64,000 nucleotides of DNA from Amblyomma americanum (Eukaryota; Arthropoda; Arachnida; Ixodida; Ixodidae). Where the stretch lies: contig NC_135502.1 in assembly GCF_052857255.1 (NCBI RefSeq), positions 189,235,257 to 189,299,256 on the forward strand, in the 5' to 3' direction. The translations under genes were made by a program, and so were the position numbers. Below, in pieces: positions 11,599-22,063 of the stretch (within the stretch, counting starts at the first letter, position 1; each line of letters starts with the position of its first letter). The notes below the pieces were generated by a model that worked only from the letters and a program-made list of their open reading frames with translations, did not search any database and was not told the origin of the DNA.

Positions 11599-12187
11599 TG
11601 TGGGGACCTGCCCTGCAGCCCCCTGAGTTTGCTTTCCCGCGAGGCACCGTGCAGCGGCGGTCTCACCTCGAGGCTGAGCGGATTCCCTTGTCAGTTACAT
11701 TAACTGGCCAGAGAGGGCGCCAGCGTCGCTGCGCGGGAGACTGCTGAAGCCTGCCCGCGGGAGATGGGGTCTCTTCGGCCGGGAGAATGAGCCTGGGCGG
11801 ACGCGTCGCTCGGGGCTCCGCTCTTCGCCGACGGGGCGAAGAAGCGACGGGGAGACAGGCTCCCGTACTCGTCCCGTCCGGCCTGCGGAGTTTATATCCC
11901 TTGCCCTAGCGCGGGCGAACATTCGCTCGGAACCTTGCTGGTGAGTCGGACGCCCTCGATTCATTAGCGTACCTTGTTGCTAGCTTTCGTTATTGTTTCT
12001 GTAGCAATAAATGCCTGTTTGTGTCAGCCAATGTGTCGTTCCTTTGTTCCCCCAGAGCAAGGCCCGCCGTGGTCGGCGAGCGCTCGGTAGCGTACGCGAT
12101 CACGGGGTGGGGTCCGGGCGGCTTTGAACCGTGTCAGCCGCGATTGAGTGGGGAGAAAGTACTTATCTCCCCATGCCAAACCCCACA
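11599..12187 (+). repeat. 3' LTR
   Basis: 589 bp, TG...CA ends, with TATA-like TTTATAT at 11891 and AATAAA at 12006. Near 98% identical to the 5' LTR by eye. Confidence 0.9.
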
Positions 12188-13183
12188 ACACAAGCCTTCA
12201 TACAATCAGTTACACATTTTCCAATATCTCAACCATCAAAAGCTTGCTGGGGTGCAGTGCAGAAGTTGGAGACATTTGGTTATGTACTACTCCCCAATTC
12301 AGAATGTCACACTGAAAACTGGAGGCAGCTAAATTTTCAAGAGATGCTGTAAGTCGGCTGGAAAACCATTCACAAGTTGGCACAACTATCATTCACACAA
12401 CTGGCATATATGTAAATTGACGAAAATCAGTTCAGCTCAGCAACACTCAGGAAACCAACACACAAAAAAACGGCTGAGTTGGGGGCAGACAGTTCAATGG
12501 AGGTGAAATGCAAAAATGGTCATCATGTAATGTCAGTCCATGGTGAAGAACCTCATATGGTAAAACTTTATTCACAGCCATCCAAAACAAGGCTTCTCAT
12601 AGCCGGTAGAGGGGAAATGTGAAAATGCTCGTCATGCAGCATCAGTGAATGGTCAAGAAACTCATATGTTCAAATTTGATTCATTGCTATCCAAAACGTC
12701 TCTTCTCATAGCCCACTGGGACTTCAGGACAGTAAACTGCAGAAACTAAATGCTCAGAAAGGATGAAAAATAATGCAGGATGCTATGCATGATTTACACC
12801 CAGCATACCAGAGCAAGCAGCCTTTGATTAAAAGGGACAGTGCAACATCACTAATACCGGAAAATACGTGAAGTCATGCCCTCATACCTCCGCAATTAGT
12901 GATTTGCTGTAGGCTCTATAATGACATGAGATAGCATTGACCTTCAACGACTTTTTGTCTGGATCCTTAAACCACAACAAACACATGTAATAATACATAA
13001 TGACATCCAAAACAGTATTTCATACACCGACTCACTAAGGATACTATGGTACATTTTATGGCAGATAAGCAGCTGACGTTATAACGCATCAAACACAGGG
13101 CTGGTAAGACCTCAGTGTTATGCAGGCAGACTAGTTCTTTAAAAAGACTTACAAATTCCTGATGACATTTCCTCCTTTTTTTA
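12188..13183. other. Flank with decayed SINE copies
   Basis: No gene seen. The middle part (12490-12745) holds two old SINE bodies in tandem, described separately. Confidence 0.5.
12490..12745 (+). repeat. Two tandem decayed Ruka-like SINE bodies
   Basis: Each half (about 12490-12605 and 12607-12745) follows the same order as the better SINE at 13184: GGAGGTGAAATGC-like block, a GTCAG-CATGGT-AAGAACCTCATATG block, then CAGCCATCCAAAAC...CTTCTCATAGCC. The tRNA-like heads are missing. Confidence 0.6.
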
Positions 13184-13411
13184 GGCCGCTCCGGTGCCTC
13201 AGTAGCTATGGTGCTTGGCTGTTGACCCCAAAGAGGTGGGTTCGATCCAAGACATGGCCGTTGCATTTTTGACGGAGGCGAAATGCTAGAGGCCCCTGTA
13301 CTGCGAGATGCCAGTGCACATTAAGAACCTCAGGTGGTCGATATTATCCGAAGCCCTCCACAACGGCATCCCTCATAGCCTGACAAGCTATGGGGCGTTA
13401 AACCCTACAAA
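13184..13411 (+). repeat. Ruka-like tRNA-derived SINE
   Basis: A tRNA-like head with a degenerate A box (near 13195-13212) and a B box GGTTCGATCC (13239-13248), followed by the SINE body (GGAGGCGAAATGCTAGAGGC, AACCTCAGGTGGTCG, GCCCTCCACAACGGC) and the tail GGGGCGTTAAACCCTACAAA. Pol III SINEs of this form are known from hard ticks. LINE copy 2 begins directly after it. It is a mobile element, not a tRNA gene. Confidence 0.8.
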
Positions 13412-13832
13412 TCTTACTCCCCGCATGGGGGCGTCTGCAGCTTGCAGGCGTTGCCGAGTGGCGATACCACGGGTTCCCGAGCATCCGCATGGACATCCTC
13501 GCAAGGGGATGATGGTGGACAGTACATCACCACGGACCCGAGCACCCACACCTAGCCGTGCGTGGCATCGCCATGTCCGGGGAAAAGGGGATCTTGGTGG
13601 TTGAGCCGATGCCGAGCGTTTGGACCTTTAAGGCCCCTCGTCGGCGGCAACACACCACTTTGGCCCCAGATTCCTGTAGACGGCTCCTCCGGCCTGACCC
13701 GACCGGGGGAAATCAGCAGTTGCCTTTTCCTGTATTTGGTTATAGCAGTGGTGTACAGCTGGCATGGGCAGGGCTTGTTTTCTAGTTCCTGTCCCGTCCT
13801 CTTGTTGGGCTCTATGGTGGGTGGCTGGCACC

Positions 13833-15045
13833 ATGGCCGAAGAGCACCTTTTTTATGGCTTCCTCCATTTTTTCAAATGATCGTCCTCTGAAAAGAGGGC
13901 AGACTGATGTGACCTCACAATTTTTCGACAAAATAAACCATCTTTCCCAAAGTACCACATTGTGCACAGTGAACGAAAAGAAAAGCCAGCTAGCCTAATA
14001 TCCCCATTCATAGTTTAAAATGGTCTCACAGATTCACGGGGTCCGAAGTACAAAGTGACAAAACTAGCTAGTGGAGACTTCCTGCTAGAACTTGTTGATA
14101 TCATTAAAATCTCGAAACTGGCAGACATCGATACTTTTGGTGACATCCCTATGTCTGTAACACCCCATAGATCGCTAAACACTGTACATGGTGTCATCTC
14201 CGACAACGACTTTTTGCACCTGACAGAAGAAAAAATGCTGGAAGGAATGTCCGAACAAAATGTAACGATTGTATATAGAATAAAAATATGCAAAGAAAAC
14301 AAAGAAATTCCAAAGAAACACCTGGTACTGACCTTTGCTTCCTGCAGCCTGCCCGAATCAGCCAAGCAGGGTATGCAAAAATCTCCGTCCGACCATATAT
14401 CCCTAACCCTAGACGCTGCTTCAAATGCCAAAGGTTTGGCCACGACTCCCAAAGCTTTCGCGGCCGCGATACATGTGCCAAATGTGCCTCCAAGGATCAT
14501 AAATCCGAAGAATGCGGTGCTGCACCACGCTGCGCAAACTGCGAAGGCGATCAGGCCGCTTATTCCAGATCGTGTCCAGCATGGAAAAAAGAAAAGGAAA
14601 TTATTACCATCAAGACCAAAGAGAATGTTACATTTAAAGAGGCAAGACAGCGTTACGCAATGACTCGGAGCACATTTTCTTTCACCGCACATACAAACTT
14701 CGCCGACGTGGTACTTGGGCGCGGCGCACCACAGCGGCTTTCGGCACCCTTCCAGCTCACTCTAAGTGAGGTTGAGGCAGGGCCATCAATGCCCCTGGCA
14801 GATGCAGCGAGAGCTGCTATGCCACCCCCACAAACGGGCCCGTCGGCTTCCAAGTCGGCAGCCCGCAAGGCTTCCCCCATTCGGGAGAAATCCACCACCC
14901 CCCTGCCCGTGATTCCCCGCGGAACTCCAGCGCCTCCACTGAGGCGATGGATACAACTCAGAGCTCACCTCTGCCGCAATGGCGGCGGGGCTCCCTTGAC
15001 CGAAAAAAAGAAAAAATTGCGATAACAGGCCCTCAACAAGGAGGG
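13833..15045 (+). pseudogene. ORF1 (gag-like) of LINE copy 2
   Basis: Starts at ATG 13833, the position lost in copy 1. Early stops lie near 13880 and 13910. The frame is open 14055-14390, then shifts near 14365 to the zinc-knuckle frame. Knuckle 1 has lost its last Cys (CFKCQRFGHDSQSF), knuckle 2 is intact (CAKCASKDHKSEEC) and knuckle 3 has Gln for His (CANCEGDQAAYSRSC). The C-terminal AMDTT and SLDR motifs are present in a third frame near 14945-15000. Confidence 0.82.
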
Positions 15046-15082
15046 ACCTGAGGTTCTTAATACACCCCCTTAAAAATTTATA

Positions 15083-18000
15083 ATGGCATTTCTTATCCAC
15101 TGGAACTGCCATTGAATTTTAAATAGTTATGGTGATGCAACAGATCTCTTACATTCTGTCTCCTGTGGCACTGTGCCTTCAGGAGACCAATTTGGGACCC
15201 TTACACAAAAATATTTTTAAAAAGTTTAAAGTCTTTCGCCATGAACGTGAGCAATCAAATAGGCTGTCTGGAGGCGTTGCTGTTGTAGTTCAGAGCGGTG
15301 TTGGAACGCATGAAATCAAGCTCCAGACGAATTGTGAAGCCGTTGCAGTCACTGTCATTAGCTTTAAAACAATTACCACATGCACAGTGTATCTTCAACC
15401 ACACCTCACACCAACACTCCATGAACTTAAGCACTTTTTAATCAGTTACCAGAGCCAAATCTGGTAGTCTGAGATTTTAATGCGCACTGATCATTTTGGG
15501 GGAGCGAACAGACGGACACTAGTGGCCGAGTTTTAGAAGATTTTATTCTATGCAACAACGTTTTCCTGCTAAATACGGGAAAACCCACATACTTCACTCC
15601 ATCCTCAGGAAAGATGAGTTGCATAGGCTTGTCTTTTAGCTCTCCATTCGTTTTTACAGATTTTAAGCGGAATGTTCTTGATAACCCGTACGGAATTGAT
15701 CACTTTCCAGTGATAATCATCCCAACTAAACCACGCCGATGGAAACTGCACCTAGCGGACTGGCCACTATTTCAAGAAAAGGCCTGTCTGGAGAAAATAT
15801 TTTCTGATAATCTTAGCGTTGATAAACTAATTGAAATTTTTACAACATGTATCATTGCGGCTTCACGCCTAGCTATTACTCAGTCGTCAGGAATAGCACG
15901 ACAAAATAACAAGCTCTCGTACACGCAAAAATGCAGAGAAGCAAAAAAGAAACAAAACAAAGCTTGGGGAACTTTCCGAAGGTACCCCACACACGACAAC
16001 CTCATAAATTTGAAAAAGGCGAGAGCAAAAGCACGGTACACACGTCACAATGTTGAGAAAACTTCATGGAAAAGATGTGTCGTCCATAAATAGTTCAATT
16101 ACATCGAAACAAATGTGGGAGAAAGTCCGCAAACTTAATGGCAGCTTTACTTCTTTCACATTTTCTTTCCTAAAAGCTCCGGACACACAAACAAGCATTA
16201 GCGAACAGGCCGACCAACTAGGGGAACACTTCGCCGCAGTTTCTAGCTCCTCACTCTACACCAAATCATTTTTAAAGCACAAGAACACAACTGAAAACAG
16301 TACTTCCAGCCGGCAAACAGACAGCACCAGGCCCAGACGAAATCCATTATAAAATGCTTCCTCACCTCTCCAAAGATGTTGTAGAACCTGTTCTAAAATT
16401 CTTCAATAAAATATGGCAGTCTGGAAAAGTGCCAGAGGCGTGGAAAAACGCCGTGGTTGTGCCATTCCTGAAATCTGGAAAACCGCTAACTTCGGCTAAT
16501 AGTTACAGCCCAATAGCACTTAGGAGTTGTCTTGCTAAATGTTTTGAAAGTGTGCTAAATATGAGGTTAATGTTCATCCTTGAATTGCAAAGACTTCTTG
16601 ATATCCACCAATGTGGTTTTAAAAAGCACTCTGTACAAACCACCATCTCGTCCGTCTTGAAAACACAGTCCGTGAAGGATTCATACACAAACAGCACTGT
16701 CTGGCAGTGTTTTTTGACTTGAAAAAAACTTATGATACCACCTGGAGGTATTGGATTTTTCGTGACCTCGCAGATCTAGGTATCTGTGGCAGGATGCTGA
16801 ACTGTTTAAAAGACTCTTTCTGACCGTTCTTTTCGTGTACGCCTAGGTTGCACGCCTTCGAAAAAATTCATCCAAGAAAACGGTGTACCGCTGGGGTGTA
16901 TTCTAAGTACCACACTCTTTATTGTAAAAATGAACTCAATATCGCGAATAATTCCAAAGGCCATCATGTATTCCGCATATATTGACTACCTTCGAATTTC
17001 ATGCACATCTTCCAGCTTATCAACATGCGAAATACAGGTACAACTTACACTGAACAAATAGTGACTTGGGCAGACCAAAATGGATTTAAGTTCTCTCCAC
17101 AAAAAACAGTTGCTATCCTTTTCTTACTGAAAAGAGGCATGCAGATTGATTCCACCCTGTACTTGAATGAAAAGGTTCTACAAGTAAAACAAGAGCATAA
17201 ATTACTAGGCATAACTTTTGACCGAAAACTCACATTCTTACCACATATAAACACCCTCAAAAAGTAAGGTTCTCGATCTCTAAACATACTGAACGTACTC
17301 TAATGGAAACACTGGGGATCCAACAGGTTATGATTTTTACAGATCTACCGCTCTGTAGTCCTTTGGACTGTGGATGCATTGTGTATGAGTCTGCAAGGCC
17401 ATCATGCCTCAAAAAACTTTATCCCATGCATAACCTGGGTGTTCGTATATCAACTGGTGCATACAGAACATCCCCCATAAATAGTCTATATATAGGAACA
17501 AATGAACCATCTATTGCAAACACAAGAGCAATACTTACCTCTGCATATGCACTAAAAATAAGATCCTTCCCGAAACACCTTTGTTACCCCATATTTACTA
17601 AGTGCACATCTAGAAGACTGTTCAATAATAAACCACAGTCGATCAAACCTTTGTTACCAGGCTTTGAAGATGCATGTCATGAACTCGGAATACTAGATGC
17701 CCTACCAAAAATTGCCCTGAGGTACGATCCATTGCCACCATGGTACTGTCTTCCCGATGTCTGCGTCTTCACGCTAACACAGTTTCGTAAAAAACAAATA
17801 CCACATGAACATCTACTACAAGAATACTTGGCTGTGAAAGAGAGTTGTTCAAGCTACATGGAGTTTTACACAGATGGCTCTAGAGCAGCGATGCATGTTG
17901 GAAGTGCCGTAGTACAGGGGAAATGGGAAAAAATAGTAAGATTGCGAAGTTATGTATCAATCTTTACTGCCGAATATTATTCAGTGTGTATGGCTGTGGA

Positions 18001-18634
18001 CAAAATAGTACATGAGAACATCGAAAACAGTATAATATACACAGATTCCCTCAGCCTACTCACAGCGCTGCAGTCAAAGAATGCAGTTGAACCCTTAGTA
18101 GGCCACATCATACACAGCACAGAAAAAGTGATAAGACAAGGACATATTACAAGGTTCTGCTGGGTCCCGAGACAAGTCGGCATAGGGGGTAATGAGAGAG
18201 CAGACTCAGCAGCAGTGCGAGCTCCAAATGGTGAAATAAAAAATGTGAACATACCTTTTAAAGACTGCATGAAGTTGATACATAGTAAATTAAAGAACAA
18301 ATGGCAGAAAGAGTGGGATAATGAACTCAACAAGAAACTGCACTTCATAAAACCTACCTTGGGAGAATGGAAGTAATGCAGACGCCAGGAACGTTTCACT
18401 GAAGTAATCTTATGTCGCCTTCGCATAGGACACACACATTTGACACACAACTACTTACTTACAAAAGAAGCCAAACCTGTTTGTGAAAGATGCGTAGGAG
18501 AGCTCTCATTGAACCATATCTTATTTACATGTTCAAACTTAGAAAACCTAAGAAATAAGTATTTTAGTCCATTTTATAATCCATGCATTCCACTTCACCC
18601 AGCGTTACTCTTGAGTGATAATGCAACTGTTTGA
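15083..18634 (+). pseudogene. ORF2 (EN-RT-RNase H) of LINE copy 2
   Basis: Starts at ATG 15083 (MAFLIHWN) with a stop after about 10 codons where relatives read WNCRGL. The endonuclease continues in pieces (QETNLGP; YGIDHFPV). RT: YSPIALRS has Ser for the usual Arg, FFDLKKTYDTTW is present, and the catalytic box reads YIDY instead of YVDD. The RNase H region, 17303-18376, is open with all four acidic residues visible (FYTDGS, FTAE, IYTDS, NERAD). The C-terminal Cys/His motif VCERC...NHILFTC is at 18479-18535. Confidence 0.85.
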
Positions 18635-18705
18635 CATTTTCGATGTTTTTCTTTTTAAGAGAGGCTGGCTGTCTTAATAAACTGTGAATGCCTCACTTAG
18701 ATAAA

Positions 18706-18743
18706 CCTCAGCCACTTTCACACTCCTGAGAAGAAAGCTGAGG
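18706..18743 (+). other. Conserved 3' UTR stem of LINE copy 2
   Basis: CCTCAGC 18706-18712 pairs with GCTGAGG 18737-18743, with the same spacing as in copy 1. Confidence 0.65.
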
Positions 18744-19020
18744 TGTCTATTTTATTGGTTGGGGGCCTTGACATCCTTGTCCTGCAAAGGATGGCCGCTG
18801 AGGTTACCTGACCTTCTTTAAAACTTTTACCATTAGCCATTTTAAAACTTTTTCTGCCCTTTGCCTTCACTAGGTGATATGAAATAACATTTTAGGTCCT
18901 TTACACCACCGTTTTCTTTTCTTTTTTGTATAAAATCCAGCACAAGGCAATTTAGAATCGATACTTTGCGTTTGGCGCATGATGGCCTTAGCCGCCCATG
19001 TGCCATAAAATCAAACACAA

Positions 19021-20801
19021 CCCACAACCCTTTGTAACGATACCATGGCAATTACTGTGCTTGTTCTCACCTGCCCACATTGTGGCATGCTCTCTTGTAG
19101 TAATTTTGAATCACATGGTGCTTGTCAGTGCAAGTGCAGAAGAAACGTCTTTGGGACTGTCTATGCTTTCTGCAGGTACTTTTGCAAGACTCCTGCTCTC
19201 CAGGTCACAATGTAACCAAGGGAGTTCTCAATGGAGCCAAAGGCCATTGTTGCTGAAAGAGGCAAAATTATAATTCAGTCCGATGTCTCTGCACTTGATT
19301 CTATGCTGCATGCTATATACGATGTGCAAGTCATCCTCCCTCAAGTACTGATAAAGTCCAATGCTACATAGCCGCAGTGATAGGACTAGAACCCGCATAG
19401 TCAACATAATATGGCCGATGGGATGTCAGACATCAATATACATGAGTCACCCCATGCTATTTGCCTGTGCTTGTCAAATAATTGCAATTCTATTTCTTTT
19501 CGTGGTTCTGGTTTTCACGATGCAACAATACCTATAACATCAGACATAACAGTACTCAGGTCGAAGAGATACGCAAAAAAGTAATACAATCACAGTTTTG
19601 CCTGGTTCAGTTCATCTTTACGAGCGAGAACACTTTTGCAGGCTAGTTGGTACATATTTTCTAAAAGCAGTCTCCTTGACGTTGATATTAGCAAAATTAT
19701 TACTCGTATGGTTTAGCATTCCAAAGTAACTCTGGCCGTGAGGGATGCTGTAGTGGAGGGTTCTTGTTTTTGTGTAGATACCTTGTGAACTCAATTGTAG
19801 AGAATATCCAGTGTTTCACACATTTTATTCTTCACCAGTCCACCTATGCCCACTGTGTTAAAGGTCTTCCCCGGCTACCTTCAGTTACCCTGTCCTTTGC
19901 CAGTTGCAACTACCTTATCCTTACACACTGCTCATTTTATTGGTTGATCTCCCTGCCATTGGATGTCACAGTTGACTTGCCTTAGTTTTATGGGGTTTAA
20001 TGTCCCAAAGCAGCTGAGTGTGAGAGATGCTGTAGTAGAGGGTTCTGGGTGAATTTAAGCCACCTGGGGATGTTTAATATTTGCTGACATCGCACAGCAG
20101 TCAGGCGCATTGTCTTTCACCTCCGTCGAAATGTGGCCGCCACAGTCGAGAATGAACACATGTACTCTGGTACCAACTGTTTCCTGACAAAACTACTTGG
20201 CAGAGGCATGTGTATGCCTATATCAGATGAGTTCATCTGCAATGCCATTTTACATTGCTCCATCACAGTTTTCTCTTTTTTTTGCATTTTTACGCATTGT
20301 AATATGCTACACACGGTTTAAATTCCCTGGGACGGATGCAGTACTGGAAGGAAACTGCAAATATTCAACCGCTTGGGTTGCTTTAAAGTGCACTCATATT
20401 ACACAGCACTCATATCCTTTGTATTTGGTCTCCATCAAACCGTTTGGCCGTCGCGGCTGGGAAGGAAACAAGAATGAGGAGGCTTATCTTGGCTGGTCTA
20501 TGACTTGGTAAAGATAAGCCATGCATCCAGGTGCCCAGTCACTGAGCTATCATGGCAGTTTCTGTACATTGCTGCTTTGGATAGTGTAATGACTACTCAT
20601 TTCAGCCTATACATTATAGGAGTTGAGCTGACACTGATATTCTTGATAAGAATGCGAGGTGTAGTTTCATTTTTGTACATATTTCTTGCTTGTATCATTG
20701 CTTCTCATTTTTCTTGGGTCATCCTATTGCTGCACAGTTTCAAACAAATGATGTGCTTGCATTGGCAATTTTCTTTTCCATGTGATTAAAACTTACACAC
20801 A
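19021..20801. other. Intergenic stretch with SINE debris
   Basis: No gene seen. Short minus-strand SINE remnants are at about 19738-19763, 19987-20145 and 20355-20410; the rest is unassigned. Confidence 0.5.
19987..20145 (-). repeat. Ruka-like SINE, antisense, headless
   Basis: Read on the minus strand it gives the SINE body in order. On the plus strand the marks are TTTATGGGGTTTAATGTCCC, GATGCTGTAGTAGAGGGTTC, AAGCCACCTGGGG and TCACCTCCGTCGAAATG. The tRNA-like head is absent. Confidence 0.7.
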
Positions 20802-21085
20802 AACTGATTTCCACATGTGTGTTTGCTTCATCATGAACTAATCATGCACGCAACCTGTACATACTTAGTATTGTGTAAATAGTTTTTGTGTATATTACCC
20901 CTCCCGCTATCCCCTCTTTCTGTCCCGACACCTCTTTCATTTCATTTCTACATACTGCCTGCTATCCTTTATGTCCGCTGCCCCAGCTCAGGTGCTTCAG
21001 TATCGATGGCAGATGCCGGGGACAGCAAAAATTTTTCCTTCCTTTTTATTATTTTAATAAACCACTTACTACTACTACTTTTGTG
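20802..21085 (+). repeat. Dispersed 3'-end repeat, copy A
   Basis: Matches 62934-63200 on the opposite strand along its length. It ends with AATAAACCACTTACTACTAC, a poly(A)-signal-like word and an (ACT)n tail. This looks like the 3' end of a non-LTR element. Its body family is not identified. Confidence 0.7.
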
Positions 21086-21319
21086 AAAATCACATGAATG
21101 TTGTAAGAACTACAATTGAAACTTGGTTTGTCAGCCAGAAAAAAAATTAAGCAGGTAAGCATATTCTGAAAAATTTTTAAAGGAAAATTTTACAGCACTC
21201 AAATCTGTCTGGCATAGCTCCCTGATCACTTTCTGTGAACTGATCAGTCATCATCCACATAGAGGCAACCCCGCTATTTAGCAAGGTGACATCATTTCAA
21301 ATCTTGCAAACCATGAAAT

Positions 21320-21437
21320 CTGAAAACCATTTGGGATTGTGAGAACCAATTGGAATGTCCAGTTGGGATATGTAAACCAACTGGATTACACAATTGGTCT
21401 GACCAATATGTTCCAGTTGGAACCATTTGGAACCATT
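21320..21437. repeat. Cluster of palindromic CCARTTGG words
   Basis: CCAATTGG, CCAGTTGG, CCAACTGG and CAATTGG words are spaced about 10-25 bp apart. The same kind of sequence resumes at 26500-26530 (CCAACTGG, CAATTTGG, CCAACTGG) after the LINE, so the LINE seems to sit inside this repeat. Confidence 0.6.
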
Positions 21438-21988
21438 CACGGAGCAATCCAGGCAGCCTTCGCAACCAGGCAGAGGCTAACCGCCTTCTTCGTTCATTGC
21501 AGAAATGCGCGTTTGAGAAGCGGAATCCGAAGCTGCTACCGTCACTGCTGGTGGAACCTACACGTGTCCACAGATCGTCCCCCTCCCTCCCTTCTCTACT
21601 GGCAAGCCGCACCTGCGCACTACGGTCCGATATCAACGGCGTCCCCTATATAACCGCAGCACGACGGTCCCCACATCTTTCACGGAGCAATCCAGGCAGC
21701 CTTCGCAACCAGGCAGAGGCTAACCGCCTTCTTCGTTCATTGCAGAAATGCGCGTTTGAGAAGCGGAATCCGAAGCTGCTACCGTCACTGCTGGTGGAAC
21801 CTACACGTGTCCACGGATCGTCCCCCTCCCTCCCTTCTCTACTGGCAAGCCGCACCTGCGCACTACTGTCTGATATCAACGGCGTCCCCTATATAACCGC
21901 AGCACGACGGTCCCCACATCATTCACGGAGCAATCCAGGCAGCCTTCGCAACCAGGCAGAGGCTAACCGCCTTCTTCGTTCATTGCAG
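21438..21988 (+). repeat. 243-bp tandem 5' units
   Basis: Units begin CACGGAGCAATCC at 21438, 21681 and 21924, exactly 243 bp apart. The first two are nearly identical (about four differences by eye). The third follows for 65 bp to CATTGCAG (21988) and then changes to the unique leader of the LINE. Each full unit ends with a CTATATAA box about 33 bp before the next unit. Confidence 0.9.
21890..21924 (+). promoter_or_regulatory. TATA plus Inr core promoter candidate
   Basis: CTATATAA at 21890-21897 and TCATTC at 21919-21924. TCATTC fits the arthropod initiator consensus TCAKTY; with A+1 at 21921 the TATA box is about 30 bp upstream, the canonical spacing for RNA polymerase II. The upstream unit has the TATA box at 21648 but TCTTTC in place of the initiator. 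Confidence 0.55.
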
Positions 21989-22063
21989 GTGTGTATCCTG
22001 TATCTTTGATTACAAACATCGATCTTAGGCTACTGGATTGCTCCGTTCGTGTTTGTGTCCAGC

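Larger units (their letters stand above)
9703..12187 (+). mobile_element. Non-autonomous LTR retrotransposon, 2.5 kb
   Basis: Two direct LTRs (9703-10292 and 11599-12187), each starting TGTGGGGACC and ending CCCCACA, flank 1.3 kb. A primer-binding site follows the first LTR after 2 nt and a purine-rich tract precedes the second. ACAC lies on both outer sides, a likely 4-bp target-site duplication (9699-9702 and 12188-12191). By eye the LTRs differ at about 10 substitutions and one indel, near 98% identity, so insertion was recent. The internal part is GC-rich and has no gag, protease, RT, RNase H or integrase motif; the longest plus-strand frame is 119 codons (10433-10792) and unrecognised. 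It must have used proteins from a full-length relative. Confidence 0.88.
13416..19020 (+). mobile_element. I-like LINE, copy 2
   Basis: Same family as copy 1: leader CCCCGCATGGGG, ORF1, ORF2, 3' stem, and the block TTGGCGCATGATGGCC...ATGTGCCATAAAA with a CAAAC-rich tail. Compared with copies 1 and 3 the leader lacks about 140 bp of pyrimidine-rich sequence before ATTTGGTTATAG. No clear target-site duplication was found. Many stops and frameshifts, but the RNase H section is open for 357 codons. Confidence 0.88.

Noticed and set aside
9703..12187. Endogenous retrovirus
   Set aside because: No gag, pol or env motif in the interior; only LTR-retrotransposon signals.
13400..19040. Target-site duplication of LINE copy 2
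   Set aside because: CCCTACAAATC before and CCCACAACCC after are similar but not convincing; the tail itself is CAAAC-rich.
21350..22009. 219-codon plus-strand frame
   Set aside because: It reads through the 243-bp units; 243 is divisible by three, so the frame stays open from unit to unit without coding meaning.
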